Translations under genes and position numbers: made by a program
Notes under the pieces: generated by a model
What the model was told of the DNA's origin: nothing
Database searches by the model: none
Seen by the model: only the letters and a program-made list of their open reading frames with translations
In this document: piece after piece, positions 45,431 through 55,215 of the stretch
How the letters are laid out: each line of letters starts with the position of its first letter
Position numbering within the stretch: position 1 is the first letter of the stretch
From: an uncultured Saprospiraceae bacterium
Lineage (GTDB): Bacteria; Bacteroidota; Bacteroidia; Chitinophagales; Saprospiraceae
Reading direction: 5' to 3'
Length of the DNA: 64,000 bases
NCBI GenBank assembly: GCA_937928045.1
Contig: CALFWO010000015.1
Coordinates: 111,615 to 175,614 of the forward strand

Positions 45431-47830
45431 ATGAAAAATAATATATTTTTTAGATCGAAAATTATATGCCTTCTTGGCATAGCTTTAATATTCAGTAATT
45501 GTACAAGAGAGCGATCTGATGATGCTATTGCTGCTACTTTTCCGAAAAATGGAATAGTATATCTGGATGGATTTAGTGCTGGATTGGAATACTTACCTTT
45601 TGCAGGTTCTTTTTTTGAAGCTTTCAAAGTAGACGAAGAAACAAAATATGAAGGAACTTCTGCTATGAGATTTGACGTTCCCAATGTAGGTGATCCAGAT
45701 GGAGCTTATGCGGGTGCAATTTTTCCGGACTATGGAGGTCGTAATCTCTCTGGATTTGATGCCTTAACTTTTTGGGCAAAAGCGACTAAGAAAGGAACGA
45801 TTAATGAAATAGGATTTGGTCAAGATTTTCGAGAAAATAAATACCAAGTAACCTTCAGTAATCTTGAGCTCACTACTAACTGGAAGCAATACACCATTGC
45901 TATACCAGATCCATCGAAATTAGTTGAAATGAATGGATTGTTTTGGTATGCAGAAGGGCCAGAAAATGGAGAAGGATATTCTTTCTGGATTGATGAATTG
46001 CAATTTGAAAGATTAGGAACAATAGCGCAGCCTAGACCTTCTATTATGGGAGGTCAAGAAGTAACCATCCAAAGTTTTATCGGAGTAGTAAACCAAGTTG
46101 CTGAATTGACTCAAACGGTTAATTTAGGAAATGGCCGTGATCAGACTATTGTCGCTGCACCTAGTTATTTTGAATTTACATCTTCAGATACTAATGTTGC
46201 TACTGTAGATGAATCTGGAAATGTTTCAGCTCTTAATATTGGAACAGCAGTAATAACCGCTACTCTAAATGGAGAACCCGCTGCTGGTTCATTAATCCTT
46301 GAAGTCTCAGGAAGTTTTGACCTGGCTCCAACACCGACTCAAAACCCAGCCGATGTAATATCTATTTTTTCTGATGCTTACACCAATGTGCCAGTAGATT
46401 ACTATAATGGATATTGGGCGCCATACCAAACTACGCAGGGGCAAGATGATGTTAATATTGCAGGAGATAATATTATTTCTTACACCGATTTAAACTTTGT
46501 TGGAATCCAATTTTTAGTCGATGCTCCGACAATTAATGCTTCTTCAATGACGCATCTGCATATTGATATCCAACCGAGAGAAGACGTTAGTCCTGCCGAT
46601 TTTTTAAATATTTCAATTGCTGATGTGGGACCTGACAATCAATTTGGTACAGGGGATGATTCATCCGGCGAAATCACGTTGAATAGTTCAAACTTAGTAA
46701 ATGGCGAATGGTACAGTTTAGATATTCCTTTTTCTGATCTCGCCGGTTTAGGTGGAAGATCAAACTTAGCACAAGTTGTCTTTGTTTCTGATGCATCCAT
46801 TTCTAGTATCTATGTTGATAATATTTATTTTTACAATGATGGTGGGGTAGTAAACCCAGTTACACCAGATAATGCTGCTCCCAATCCTATACAGAACCCC
46901 GCAGACGTTCTCTCAATTTTCAGTGATACTTATACCAATCTTGACGGATCAGATCTAAACCCTGATTGGGGACAAGCGACAGTAGTCACTGAAGAACTTA
47001 TTGATGGAAACAATACGCTGAAATATTCTGGTTTGGATTATCAAGGATTGCAATTGCTGGCAGCACAAGATGTATCGAACATGGAATTTTTACATATAGA
47101 TTATTGGACTGCGAATTCTTCAATATTTAATTCTTATTTGATTAGTTCTGGACCGATAGAAACAGCTTATTCAATGCCGGTACCAACGGCCGGCTGGGCA
47201 AGTGTAGATATTCCTTTGGCAGACTTTTCTCCTGTTGAATTAGCAGATATTATTCAGCTTAAATTCGATGGTAACGGAGATATTTATATGGATAATATTT
47301 ATTTCTACAAAACATCAAGTGGAGGAACTGAGCCTTCATCTTCGGCTACTACGCCTACGGTAAATGCTTCGAATGTCATTTCATTATTTAGTAATGCTTA
47401 CACTAATGTGCCGGTCGACACTTGGAGAACTGATTGGTCGATGGCCACTTTGGAAGATATTCAAATTCAAGGAGATGACACCAAGTTATATACCAATTTA
47501 GATTTTGTTGGTGTTGAAACAGTTGGAGGAAATTTAATTGATGCCTCTACAATGACTCATTTCCATGTTGATGTTTGGACTCCTAATATGACAACCATTA
47601 GAATCAAATTGGTTGATTTTGGTGCAGATGGTGGTTTTGATGGAGGTGATGATTCGGAACATGAGTTGGTTTTTGAAAATCCTGGACTTTCGCAGTGGAT
47701 TTCCTATGATATTCCACTTTCGGATTTTACAGGTTTAAGTAGTTCCACGAATATGGCTCAGTTTATTTTTTCTGGATTACCAGCCGGAGGAGGTACACTT
47801 TATGTGGACAATGTTTATTTCCATAATTAA
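45431..47830 (+). CDS. Surface glycan-binding lipoprotein with four beta-sandwich modules and a Big_2 domain
   Basis: 799 aa. The start at 45431, 7 nt after the previous stop, gives a lipoprotein signal ending IALIFSNC (Cys24). A longer frame overlapping the upstream gene was rejected. Residues about 40-200 form a CBM11-like sandwich (YEGTSAMRFDVPNVGDPDGA, GYSFWIDELQFERLG). Residues 210-300 are a Big_2 domain (SSDTNVATVDESGNVSALNI). Then come three related 150-170-aa modules, each opening PADVISIFSDAYTNVPV or a variant and closing IYVDNIYFYN. Such modules accompany laminarinases in Bacteroidota and bind glucan. No catalytic residues seen. It probably replaces the surface binding proteins of a Sus-type system. 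Confidence 0.8.
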   Translation: MKNNIFFRSKIICLLGIALIFSNCTRERSDDAIAATFPKNGIVYLDGFSAGLEYLPFAGSFFEAFKVDEETKYEGTSAMRFDVPNVGDPDGAYAGAIFPDYGGRNLSGFDALTFWAKATKKGTINEIGFGQDFRENKYQVTFSNLELTTNWKQYTIAIPDPSKLVEMNGLFWYAEGPENGEGYSFWIDELQFERLGTIAQPRPSIMGGQEVTIQSFIGVVNQVAELTQTVNLGNGRDQTIVAAPSYFEFTSSDTNVATVDESGNVSALNIGTAVITATLNGEPAAGSLILEVSGSFDLAPTPTQNPADVISIFSDAYTNVPVDYYNGYWAPYQTTQGQDDVNIAGDNIISYTDLNFVGIQFLVDAPTINASSMTHLHIDIQPREDVSPADFLNISIADVGPDNQFGTGDDSSGEITLNSSNLVNGEWYSLDIPFSDLAGLGGRSNLAQVVFVSDASISSIYVDNIYFYNDGGVVNPVTPDNAAPNPIQNPADVLSIFSDTYTNLDGSDLNPDWGQATVVTEELIDGNNTLKYSGLDYQGLQLLAAQDVSNMEFLHIDYWTANSSIFNSYLISSGPIETAYSMPVPTAGWASVDIPLADFSPVELADIIQLKFDGNGDIYMDNIYFYKTSSGGTEPSSSATTPTVNASNVISLFSNAYTNVPVDTWRTDWSMATLEDIQIQGDDTKLYTNLDFVGVETVGGNLIDASTMTHFHVDVWTPNMTTIRIKLVDFGADGGFDGGDDSEHELVFENPGLSQWISYDIPLSDFTGLSSSTNMAQFIFSGLPAGGGTLYVDNVYFHN

Positions 47831-47884
47831 TAATTTAAGGTCTTAGGATTTATTTCCTTTTGATAATATTTAAATAAGGTTGAA

Positions 47885-48820
47885 ATGTTTAAAAAAATAG
47901 ATTTCATGAATATGAACATTGTTTTCTTTAGTTGTTTGCTAATCTCTTTATTAGGATGTAATACAGATGAAACACAAACTGTGACGACTTTGAATAATAT
48001 AATTTTCGAAGATAATTTTGATACTGACGGATCTATAGATGAGTCAGCGTGGAACTTTTCCATCGGAAACGGCTGTGAGTTTATAGCCGGTTGCGGATGG
48101 GGAAATAATGAATTGCAATATTATTCAGATCGACCAGAAAACGTTAATGTTGAAAATGGAATGTTGCATATTACAGCTCGGAAAGAATCTTTTGAAGGTA
48201 CGTCTTACACCTCTGCTCGAATAAATACAAAAGGTAAAATCGAACAAAAGTATGGACGTTTCGAAGCAAGAATGAAATTGCCTTGGGGGCAAGGCATGTG
48301 GCCGGCTTTCTGGATGTTGGCAGCGAATATTGAAGAAGAGGCTGCAGATAATGATCCTTCTACTTTGGCTTGGCCATTTTGTGGTGAAATTGATATCATG
48401 GAAAACCGTGGCCAAGAACCAACGCTTTTTGGAGGAAGTCTTCACGGCCCTGGATATTCAGCTGGTGAACCATTGACCAAATCATATAACTTCGAAAATG
48501 ACCGATTGGATACTGATTTTCATGTTTTTGGTATAGAGTGGGGACCAAATTACTTTAATTTTTATGTTGATGATATCCTTTACAATAGAATAACGCCAGA
48601 TGACATACCGGGAACTCCAAAACCTGATTGGGTATCGACAGCTTATCCTGGAGCAGAATATGATGGGTTGTGGAATAGTTGGGTTTTCAATGACCAACCT
48701 TTTTACATTATAATAAACTTGGCTGTCGGTGGAAACTATGTTGGAGCACCAAATGAAAATACAGTATTCCCGCAAACTATGTTAATTGATTGGGTCAGAA
48801 TTTATGAAGGTGCTGAGTAG
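47885..48820 (+). CDS. GH16 beta-glucanase (laminarinase-type) lipoprotein
   Basis: 311 aa. A lipoprotein signal reads SCLLISLLGC (Cys25). Met8 or Met10 are alternative starts. The GH16 jelly-roll is complete: DNFDTDGSIDESAWNFSIGN, FEARMKLPWGQGMWPAFWML, and the catalytic signature GEIDIMENRG with Glu168 as nucleophile, Asp170 and Glu173 as acid/base. The single-residue-longer E-I-D-I-M-E form (beta-bulge) is the laminarinase/GH16_3 type, which cuts beta-1,3 or mixed beta-1,3/1,4 glucan internally. It is lipid-anchored, so probably surface-exposed, making oligosaccharides for uptake. 54 nt after the binding lipoprotein, same strand. Confidence 0.93.
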   Translation: MFKKIDFMNMNIVFFSCLLISLLGCNTDETQTVTTLNNIIFEDNFDTDGSIDESAWNFSIGNGCEFIAGCGWGNNELQYYSDRPENVNVENGMLHITARKESFEGTSYTSARINTKGKIEQKYGRFEARMKLPWGQGMWPAFWMLAANIEEEAADNDPSTLAWPFCGEIDIMENRGQEPTLFGGSLHGPGYSAGEPLTKSYNFENDRLDTDFHVFGIEWGPNYFNFYVDDILYNRITPDDIPGTPKPDWVSTAYPGAEYDGLWNSWVFNDQPFYIIINLAVGGNYVGAPNENTVFPQTMLIDWVRIYEGAE

Positions 48821-48896
48821 CAAAAATTAACCCTAATATTAATCTTTAACCCCTTGCGTATAATATCGTTTTAGTAATAAAAATTAATAATAAAGA

Positions 48897-51800
48897 ATGG
48901 AGGCCACAGTAGAAACGACAGCCACGCAATTAGAAAAAGTTCAATTAGACAATGAATTTTTCTACAAAATAGCAGAAAGTGATGTTTTGCGTCCTTTCTT
49001 TATGAGTATTGTCAGTGACTCAGATCATTGGATGTTTATTTCTAGTAATGGGGGGTTAACGGCTGGAAGGAAAAATAAAGAAAGTTCATTATTCCCGTAT
49101 TACACTGATGATAAAATTACAGAGTCTACGGATGTTACAGGGAGCAAGTCCATATTTCAGGTAAAAAAGAAAAATCAAATTCACATCTGGGAACCTTTTT
49201 CAGAACGATTTGAAGGAAAATATAAAACGACAAGAAACTTATACAAAAATGTTTTTGGCAATAAAGTTCTTTTTGAAGAACTAAATCATGATTTGGATCT
49301 AACATTTAGATATCAGTGGAGTTCAAGTGATCAATATGGATTTTTAAGGACATCTTGCTTAATTAATACCTCCAAAGAGCCTGTTGAGGTTTCTATTTTA
49401 GATGGTCTTCAAAATATTGTCCCTTATGGTGTGGAGAGTTATTTACAAACTAATCTTAGCAATTTAGGTGATGCCTATAAACGAAGTGAAGTTGATATAA
49501 CCACAGGTCTGGGTCTTTATACATTGAGTGCAATTATTGTTGACCGTGCTGAACCAAGTGAAGCCTTAAAAGCCAACACAATATGGTCAAAAGGATTTGC
49601 AGATGCTCGATACTTAGTATCTTCCTTACAAGTGAAAAATTTTAGAAAGGGACTTCCCGTTCGCCAGGAAGAAGATGTAAAGGCAGAAAAAGGCGCTTAT
49701 TTTATAAACGCGGATATTGCTTTGATGCCTAGCACAAAAAAGGAATGGATGATGATCGCTGAAGTGAATCAAAACCATTCAGATGTTGCTAAATTAACTA
49801 AAGCAATAAAAGATGATCCGGTGCTGATAGATAGCGTAAAGCAAGATGTAGAAGACGGGACAAAACGTTTGATTGCTCTAAATGCTGGAGCGGATGGTCT
49901 TCAATTGACTTCAGATCACTTTAGGGATACCAGACATTTTTCAAATGCATTGTTCAATATAATGCGCGGTGGTATATTCGATCAAAACTATGAAATAGAG
50001 CGCTGGGACTTTAGTATATATTTATCAAAAGCAAACAAGGAGGTATTTGAAAATTGCAGTTCGCATATTGATAGATTACCAGATACATTTTCTCTACCTA
50101 CTTTGAAATCTTTGGCTTATGACAGTGATGATTTAGATTTCAGAAGATTGTGTCTAGAATACATGCCACTAAAATTCAGTCGTAGGCATGGCGATCCTAG
50201 TCGACCTTGGAACAAATTTTCAATCAATACTAAAAACGAGGAGGATGGTTCAAAGGTATTGGATTATCAAGGGAACTGGCGGGACATATTTCAGAATTGG
50301 GAAGCGCTTGCCCATTCTTATCCAGCGTTCGTGGAAAGCATGATCCATAAATTCTTAAACGCTTCAACTTTTGATGGCTATAATCCCTACCGGGTTACTA
50401 AGGATGGATTTGATTGGGAGGCAATTGAGCCAGATGATCCTTGGTCTTATATTGGATATTGGGGAGATCATCAAATAATCTATTTACTTAAATTTTTGGA
50501 GTTTATAGAAAACAACTCTCCAGGTAAATTGAATCAATTGTTTGATCAAGAAATATTCGTTTACGCAAACGTGCCATACAAGATCAAGAGCTATGAAGAA
50601 ATTCTAAAAAATCCAAAGGAAACTATTGACTTTGATGTTGAATCTGATGCTGCTATTCGAGCCAAAAGAGCGCTAGAAGGTGCCGATGGAGCTTTGCTTC
50701 ACAACGAAAAAAATTCTATTTATCGAGTAAATTTTATTGAAAAAATATTAGCAACTGTTTTGGCCAAATTATCCAACTTTATTCCTGAAGGAGGAATATG
50801 GATGAATACACAGAGACCTGAGTGGAATGATGCCAATAATGCCCTTGTTGGAAATGGGGTGTCTATGGTGACACTATATTACCTAAGAAGATTTCTAAGT
50901 TTTTTTAGAACGATAGTAGCGAAATCTGAAATAGAGCGAATAGAAATATCTAATGAGCTTATCGTTTTTTATAAAAAAGTCGTCAAAACCTTTGAAGATC
51001 ATGCTTATCTTTTGGAAGGAAAAATTATTGATAAAGATCGGAAGCAAGTTATGGACGGTCTTGGTGAAGCAGCTAGCCAATACCGCAACCATATTTACAA
51101 TCAAAATTTTTGGGGAGAAAAACGAACTGTATCAAACAATGGATTAATTCATTTTATTGATTTAAGTCTTCAATTTATTGATCATTCTATTGAAGCTAAC
51201 AAACGTAAAGATAATTTATATCATGCCTATAATTTGATGACAGTCGAAAGCGATGATTCGATTTCAATTTCCTATTTAAGTGAAATGCTGGAGGGGCAAG
51301 TGGCGGTGTTAAGTTCTGGTTATTTGTCTTCTAAAGAATCACTTCAAGTTTTAGATGCTTTGAAAGCCAGCAAACTATTTAGAGCAGATCAATATAGTTA
51401 TATCTTATATCCAAATAAAGAATTACCACGCTTCAGGCAAAAGAATAATATTCCAGCAGACGCTGTTAATAAATCTGATTTGCTAAGACAATTGGTTGAG
51501 GACGGGAATGTTGAAGTAATTGAAAAGGATATTAACGGAGTGTTTCACTTCAATGGGAATTTACGAAATGCGGATGATCTAAAAGTAGCTTTAAGTCAAC
51601 TCAGTGAATCTGGTTATTCTGAACAATTCGTAGAGGAAAATGAATCGCAGATCCTACAAAGTTATGAAGACGTTTTTAACCACAAAGCTTTTACTGGTCG
51701 CTCAGGAACTTTCTTTGGTTACGAAGGCTTAGGTTCAATCTATTGGCACATGGTTTCTAAACTTTCTTTAGCAGCTCAAGAATGTTGCTTGAAAGCGGAG

Positions 51801-52343
51801 GAGGAAAAAGAATCGGCAGAGGTTATCGGAAGATTGCTCGAGCACTACTATGAAATAAATGAAGGTATTGGAGTTCATAAATCTCCAGCGCTTTATGGTG
51901 CATTTTCTACAGATCCTTATTCGCATACACCTGCAGGAAAAGGTGCGCAGCAACCAGGGATGACAGGTCAAGTAAAAGAAGATGTTTTATGTCGTTTTGG
52001 TGAATTAGGCATATTTGTGAAAAATGGACAATTACTTTTTAATCCATCTCTTTTGAGAAAAAATGAATTTTTACAAAAACCTGAGATATTCGAATTCATA
52101 GATGTAAATATGAAAGAAAAGCAGTTAGAAATAAAAGAAGGGGAACTTTGTTTTACTTACTGCCAAGTTCCAATAATCTATAAGCTAGCACCGGAAAAAT
52201 TTATAGAAATTGAAGATAATAATAATTCAAAATCCAAGATTGATCATTTAACTATTGATGTAAATACTAGTAGTAAAATATTTAATAGAACTGGTCAGGT
52301 TACAAAAATAATTGTTGGATTGACAACATCACAACTAAAATAA
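48897..52343 (+). CDS. GH149 beta-1,3-oligoglucan phosphorylase
   Basis: 1148 aa with no signal peptide, so cytoplasmic. Length and motifs match the GH149 phosphorylases found in bacterial laminarin loci: SDHWMFISSNGGLTAGRKNK near the start, FSNALFNIMRGGIFDQNYEI, DPWSYIGYWGDHQIIYLLKF, and RPEWNDANNALVGNG. The W-N-D in the last motif corresponds to the catalytic Asp of the related GH94 enzymes, giving Asp645 as the probable acid. The reaction is glucan(n) plus phosphate to glucan(n-1) plus glucose-1-phosphate, which saves one ATP per glucose. Stop and the GH17 start are one nucleotide apart, so translation is coupled. The family call is from memory of motifs and context. Confidence 0.85.
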   Translation: MEATVETTATQLEKVQLDNEFFYKIAESDVLRPFFMSIVSDSDHWMFISSNGGLTAGRKNKESSLFPYYTDDKITESTDVTGSKSIFQVKKKNQIHIWEPFSERFEGKYKTTRNLYKNVFGNKVLFEELNHDLDLTFRYQWSSSDQYGFLRTSCLINTSKEPVEVSILDGLQNIVPYGVESYLQTNLSNLGDAYKRSEVDITTGLGLYTLSAIIVDRAEPSEALKANTIWSKGFADARYLVSSLQVKNFRKGLPVRQEEDVKAEKGAYFINADIALMPSTKKEWMMIAEVNQNHSDVAKLTKAIKDDPVLIDSVKQDVEDGTKRLIALNAGADGLQLTSDHFRDTRHFSNALFNIMRGGIFDQNYEIERWDFSIYLSKANKEVFENCSSHIDRLPDTFSLPTLKSLAYDSDDLDFRRLCLEYMPLKFSRRHGDPSRPWNKFSINTKNEEDGSKVLDYQGNWRDIFQNWEALAHSYPAFVESMIHKFLNASTFDGYNPYRVTKDGFDWEAIEPDDPWSYIGYWGDHQIIYLLKFLEFIENNSPGKLNQLFDQEIFVYANVPYKIKSYEEILKNPKETIDFDVESDAAIRAKRALEGADGALLHNEKNSIYRVNFIEKILATVLAKLSNFIPEGGIWMNTQRPEWNDANNALVGNGVSMVTLYYLRRFLSFFRTIVAKSEIERIEISNELIVFYKKVVKTFEDHAYLLEGKIIDKDRKQVMDGLGEAASQYRNHIYNQNFWGEKRTVSNNGLIHFIDLSLQFIDHSIEANKRKDNLYHAYNLMTVESDDSISISYLSEMLEGQVAVLSSGYLSSKESLQVLDALKASKLFRADQYSYILYPNKELPRFRQKNNIPADAVNKSDLLRQLVEDGNVEVIEKDINGVFHFNGNLRNADDLKVALSQLSESGYSEQFVEENESQILQSYEDVFNHKAFTGRSGTFFGYEGLGSIYWHMVSKLSLAAQECCLKAEEEKESAEVIGRLLEHYYEINEGIGVHKSPALYGAFSTDPYSHTPAGKGAQQPGMTGQVKEDVLCRFGELGIFVKNGQLLFNPSLLRKNEFLQKPEIFEFIDVNMKEKQLEIKEGELCFTYCQVPIIYKLAPEKFIEIEDNNNSKSKIDHLTIDVNTSSKIFNRTGQVTKIIVGLTTSQLK

Positions 52344-52344
52344 A

Positions 52345-53631
52345 ATGAAAGCAATTCTTATCACGATTGGGTTTATAGCAATGACAACATTGTTGTCTTG
52401 TTCTATGCAATCGGTAGATAAGGAAAGCAATTCTCCAGAACCGAAAAAAGAAATGACTGCAAAAGAAATTTTGGGCAGTTCGGACTACCTAGCAATTTCT
52501 TATGGAGGATATAGAAACGCTGATCATGATATCGAACCTACTATCGATGAACTGAAAGAAGATTTAAAGCTTCTCTCCGCAATGGGAATTAGGATCATGC
52601 GAACTTATAAGGTACATTTCCCACATGCGGCCAATTTATTAAAAGCGATTAGGCAACTTAAGCTAGAAGATCCTCAATTTGAGATGTATGTCATGCTTGG
52701 CGCATGGATTGACTGTAAGCATGCTTGGACAGACCAAGAACCGGATCACTATCAGGAGAGTGAACGTAATGAAGTAGAAATTGCAACTGCAGTAGAATTG
52801 GCGAATCAATACCCAGACATTGTTAAAATATTGGCTGTTGGAAATGAAGCAATGGTGAAATGGGCAGCTGCTTATTATGTACAACCAAATGTAATTTTAA
52901 GGTGGGTCAACCATTTGCAAGATTTGAAAATAGCGGGTAAACTTTCAAAAGATCTCTGGATTACCAGCTCTGATAATTTTGCTTCATGGGGTGGCGGGGA
53001 TTCGGAATACCATGTAGAAGATTTAACTGAGTTGATCAACGCAGTGGATTATGTTTCCTTGCATACTTATCCGATGCACGATACACATTATAATCCAATG
53101 TTCTGGGGTATATTGGAAAGTGAAAAAGGCCTATCCAAAGAGGAAAAAATTTCTGCAGCTATGACGCGCTCAATGGCTTATGCCAAATCACAATACAATA
53201 ACACGGTAGCATACATCCAAAGTCTAGGAATTGAAAAACCTGTTCATATTGGTGAAACTGGCTGGGCGACCGTTTCAGGAGGACTTTATGGTCCGAAAGG
53301 ATCAAAAGCGACGGATGAATATAAATCTGCTGTTTACTACAAGTTAATGCGAGATTGGACAAAGAAGGAGAAAATAGCATGTTTTTACTTTGAAGCTTTT
53401 GATGAACCTTGGAAAGGAGGAGCGGATGCAAAAGATTCTGAAAAACACTTTGGATTATTTACTGTAGAAGGCAAAGCGAAAAATGCGATTTGGGATTTAG
53501 TAGACCAAGGACTATTTAAAAATTTGAAACGCGGGGGTAATCAAATTACTAAAACTTTCGACGGACAAATAAATAAACTTCTGGAAATGATCGATGAACC
53601 ACCTTTGAAAAAAGATTCAGTGTCTCAATAA
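52345..53631 (+). CDS. GH17 beta-1,3-glucanase lipoprotein
   Basis: 428 aa with lipobox TTLLSC (Cys19). GH17 TIM-barrel motifs: AISYGGYRNADHDIEPTIDE, MRTYKVHFPHAANLLKAI, ILAVGNEAM with acid/base Glu168, VSLHTYPMHD, and VHIGETGWATV with nucleophile Glu304, followed by CFYFEAFDEPWKGG. GH17 enzymes cut beta-1,3-glucosidic bonds of laminarin and its oligosaccharides. The lipid anchor suggests an outer-membrane or periplasm-facing site where it would trim fragments made by the GH16 enzyme. Coupled to the GH149 gene upstream and 44 nt before the transporter. Confidence 0.92.
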   Translation: MKAILITIGFIAMTTLLSCSMQSVDKESNSPEPKKEMTAKEILGSSDYLAISYGGYRNADHDIEPTIDELKEDLKLLSAMGIRIMRTYKVHFPHAANLLKAIRQLKLEDPQFEMYVMLGAWIDCKHAWTDQEPDHYQESERNEVEIATAVELANQYPDIVKILAVGNEAMVKWAAAYYVQPNVILRWVNHLQDLKIAGKLSKDLWITSSDNFASWGGGDSEYHVEDLTELINAVDYVSLHTYPMHDTHYNPMFWGILESEKGLSKEEKISAAMTRSMAYAKSQYNNTVAYIQSLGIEKPVHIGETGWATVSGGLYGPKGSKATDEYKSAVYYKLMRDWTKKEKIACFYFEAFDEPWKGGADAKDSEKHFGLFTVEGKAKNAIWDLVDQGLFKNLKRGGNQITKTFDGQINKLLEMIDEPPLKKDSVSQ

Positions 53632-53675
53632 TTCTATCCCAATTTTTTATATTAATAAATAAAAGAAACGACTAA

Positions 53676-55103
53676 ATGAATAATACGACCACTTCCACTA
53701 AAAAGATTCCAGTTGGGCAAAAAATCGCCTTTGGGATTGGAATGTTTGCAAATCAAATGTTTCCTGCAATTCTAGGAATTTTCATGGTCGTATTGGTTCA
53801 AGATTTAGGGTTTCCTGGTTGGATGTGGGGATTGATCTTTTTTGCACCAAGGATATTTGATTCTGTTACCGATCCGATAATGGGATTTATCTCTGATAAC
53901 ACAAAATCAAAATGGGGAAGAAGAAGGCAATATGTTTTTATCGGTGGAATAATGATGGGAATTTCATTTATTATAATGTGGCAACTTTATAAAGAAAATT
54001 CACTGGAATATAATTTTTGGTATTTCTTCCTATGGTCCTTAGTATTTTATCTGGGTTTAACCCTGTTTAGTGTGCCTTATGTCGCTATGGGGTATGAAAT
54101 GACTGATGATTTTCACGAAAGAACAAACATAATGGCCACCGCTCAGTGGATTGGACAATGGGCTTGGGTTATTGCACCTTGGTTCTGGATTATTATGTAC
54201 GATCCCGAATGGTTTCCGTCAGCGGAAGTAGCAACTCGAGAATTAGCAATTTGGGTTGGAATTTTTTGCGCGCTTTGTGCTATTGTACCTGCACTATTCA
54301 TAAAAAGTGAATCAACTGAGGATAAAGATTATTTGCCACTTAGTTTTTCAAATATTGGTTCCAGCTTAGAAAATATTGTAAATGGATTTATTGAGGCTTT
54401 CAAACTAAAACCTTTCAGAAAAATTTGTGGTGCTACTTTTTTAATCTTCAATGCCTTCAATACAGTTGCAGCGTTAACTTTTTTTGTAATTGTATACAAA
54501 CTGTTCAATGGTGATGCCGGTGCTACTGGTGTTTGGGTAGTGCTCTTTGGATGTTTAGGAGCGCTTGGGACAACTTTTATTGTAATTCCTTCTATTACCA
54601 AAATGTCAAAGTGGTGGGGGAAAAAGAATGCCTTTATGGTAGCTCAAAGTATCTCAATTGTAGGATACATCATGCTCTACTTTTTATTCATTCCTGGTAA
54701 GCCATGGATGTATATTATTGCTTTGCCATTCTTTTCTTTTGGAATTGGCAGTTTGTTTACAATTATGATGTCTATGACGGCGGATATAATTGATATTGAT
54801 GAATTAAACACCGGTTTGAGAAGAGAAGGAATTTTCGGAGCTATTTACTGGTGGATGGTGAAAGTGGGCTTTGCAATTGCTGGAGCATTGAGTGGATTAA
54901 TCATAGCTATTGTTGGTTTCAATCCAGATTTAGCAACAGTCGATCAGCAAGGAGCGGTGGATGGTTTACATGCTTTCTTTTGTTTCTTTCCAATGGCCGG
55001 AACAATCATTGCGATTTTCGTAATGAAGGATTATAATATCACAGAAGAATCTGCGAATGAAGTTCGCGCCAAAATAAATCAAAGGAAAAGGGCAGTAAAT
55101 TAA
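53676..55103 (+). CDS. GPH/MFS-type sugar:cation symporter
   Basis: 475 aa with about twelve membrane helices. It carries the glycoside-pentoside-hexuronide (MelB-like) signature FDSVTDPIMGFISDNTKSKWGRRR-type loop, of which DSVTDPIMG and KSKWGRRR are the key parts, and AMGYEMTDDFHERT, where MelB relatives have the Y-x-x-L-x-x-D/E-R motif. It imports oligosaccharides or glucose with sodium or protons across the inner membrane. Position between GH17 and the module-array gene in the glucan operon points to beta-1,3-oligoglucosides, which the cytoplasmic phosphorylase would then consume. Confidence 0.9.
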   Translation: MNNTTTSTKKIPVGQKIAFGIGMFANQMFPAILGIFMVVLVQDLGFPGWMWGLIFFAPRIFDSVTDPIMGFISDNTKSKWGRRRQYVFIGGIMMGISFIIMWQLYKENSLEYNFWYFFLWSLVFYLGLTLFSVPYVAMGYEMTDDFHERTNIMATAQWIGQWAWVIAPWFWIIMYDPEWFPSAEVATRELAIWVGIFCALCAIVPALFIKSESTEDKDYLPLSFSNIGSSLENIVNGFIEAFKLKPFRKICGATFLIFNAFNTVAALTFFVIVYKLFNGDAGATGVWVVLFGCLGALGTTFIVIPSITKMSKWWGKKNAFMVAQSISIVGYIMLYFLFIPGKPWMYIIALPFFSFGIGSLFTIMMSMTADIIDIDELNTGLRREGIFGAIYWWMVKVGFAIAGALSGLIIAIVGFNPDLATVDQQGAVDGLHAFFCFFPMAGTIIAIFVMKDYNITEESANEVRAKINQRKRAVN

Positions 55104-55215
55104 AATGCTTAAAGATTAAAATTGGTAATTAAATAGAATTAATGTTTGATTTGAAATATACTTTTATTCGAATAAGACTAAATCAGATAATCATTTAAAA
55201 CTTAAATAACTAAAT

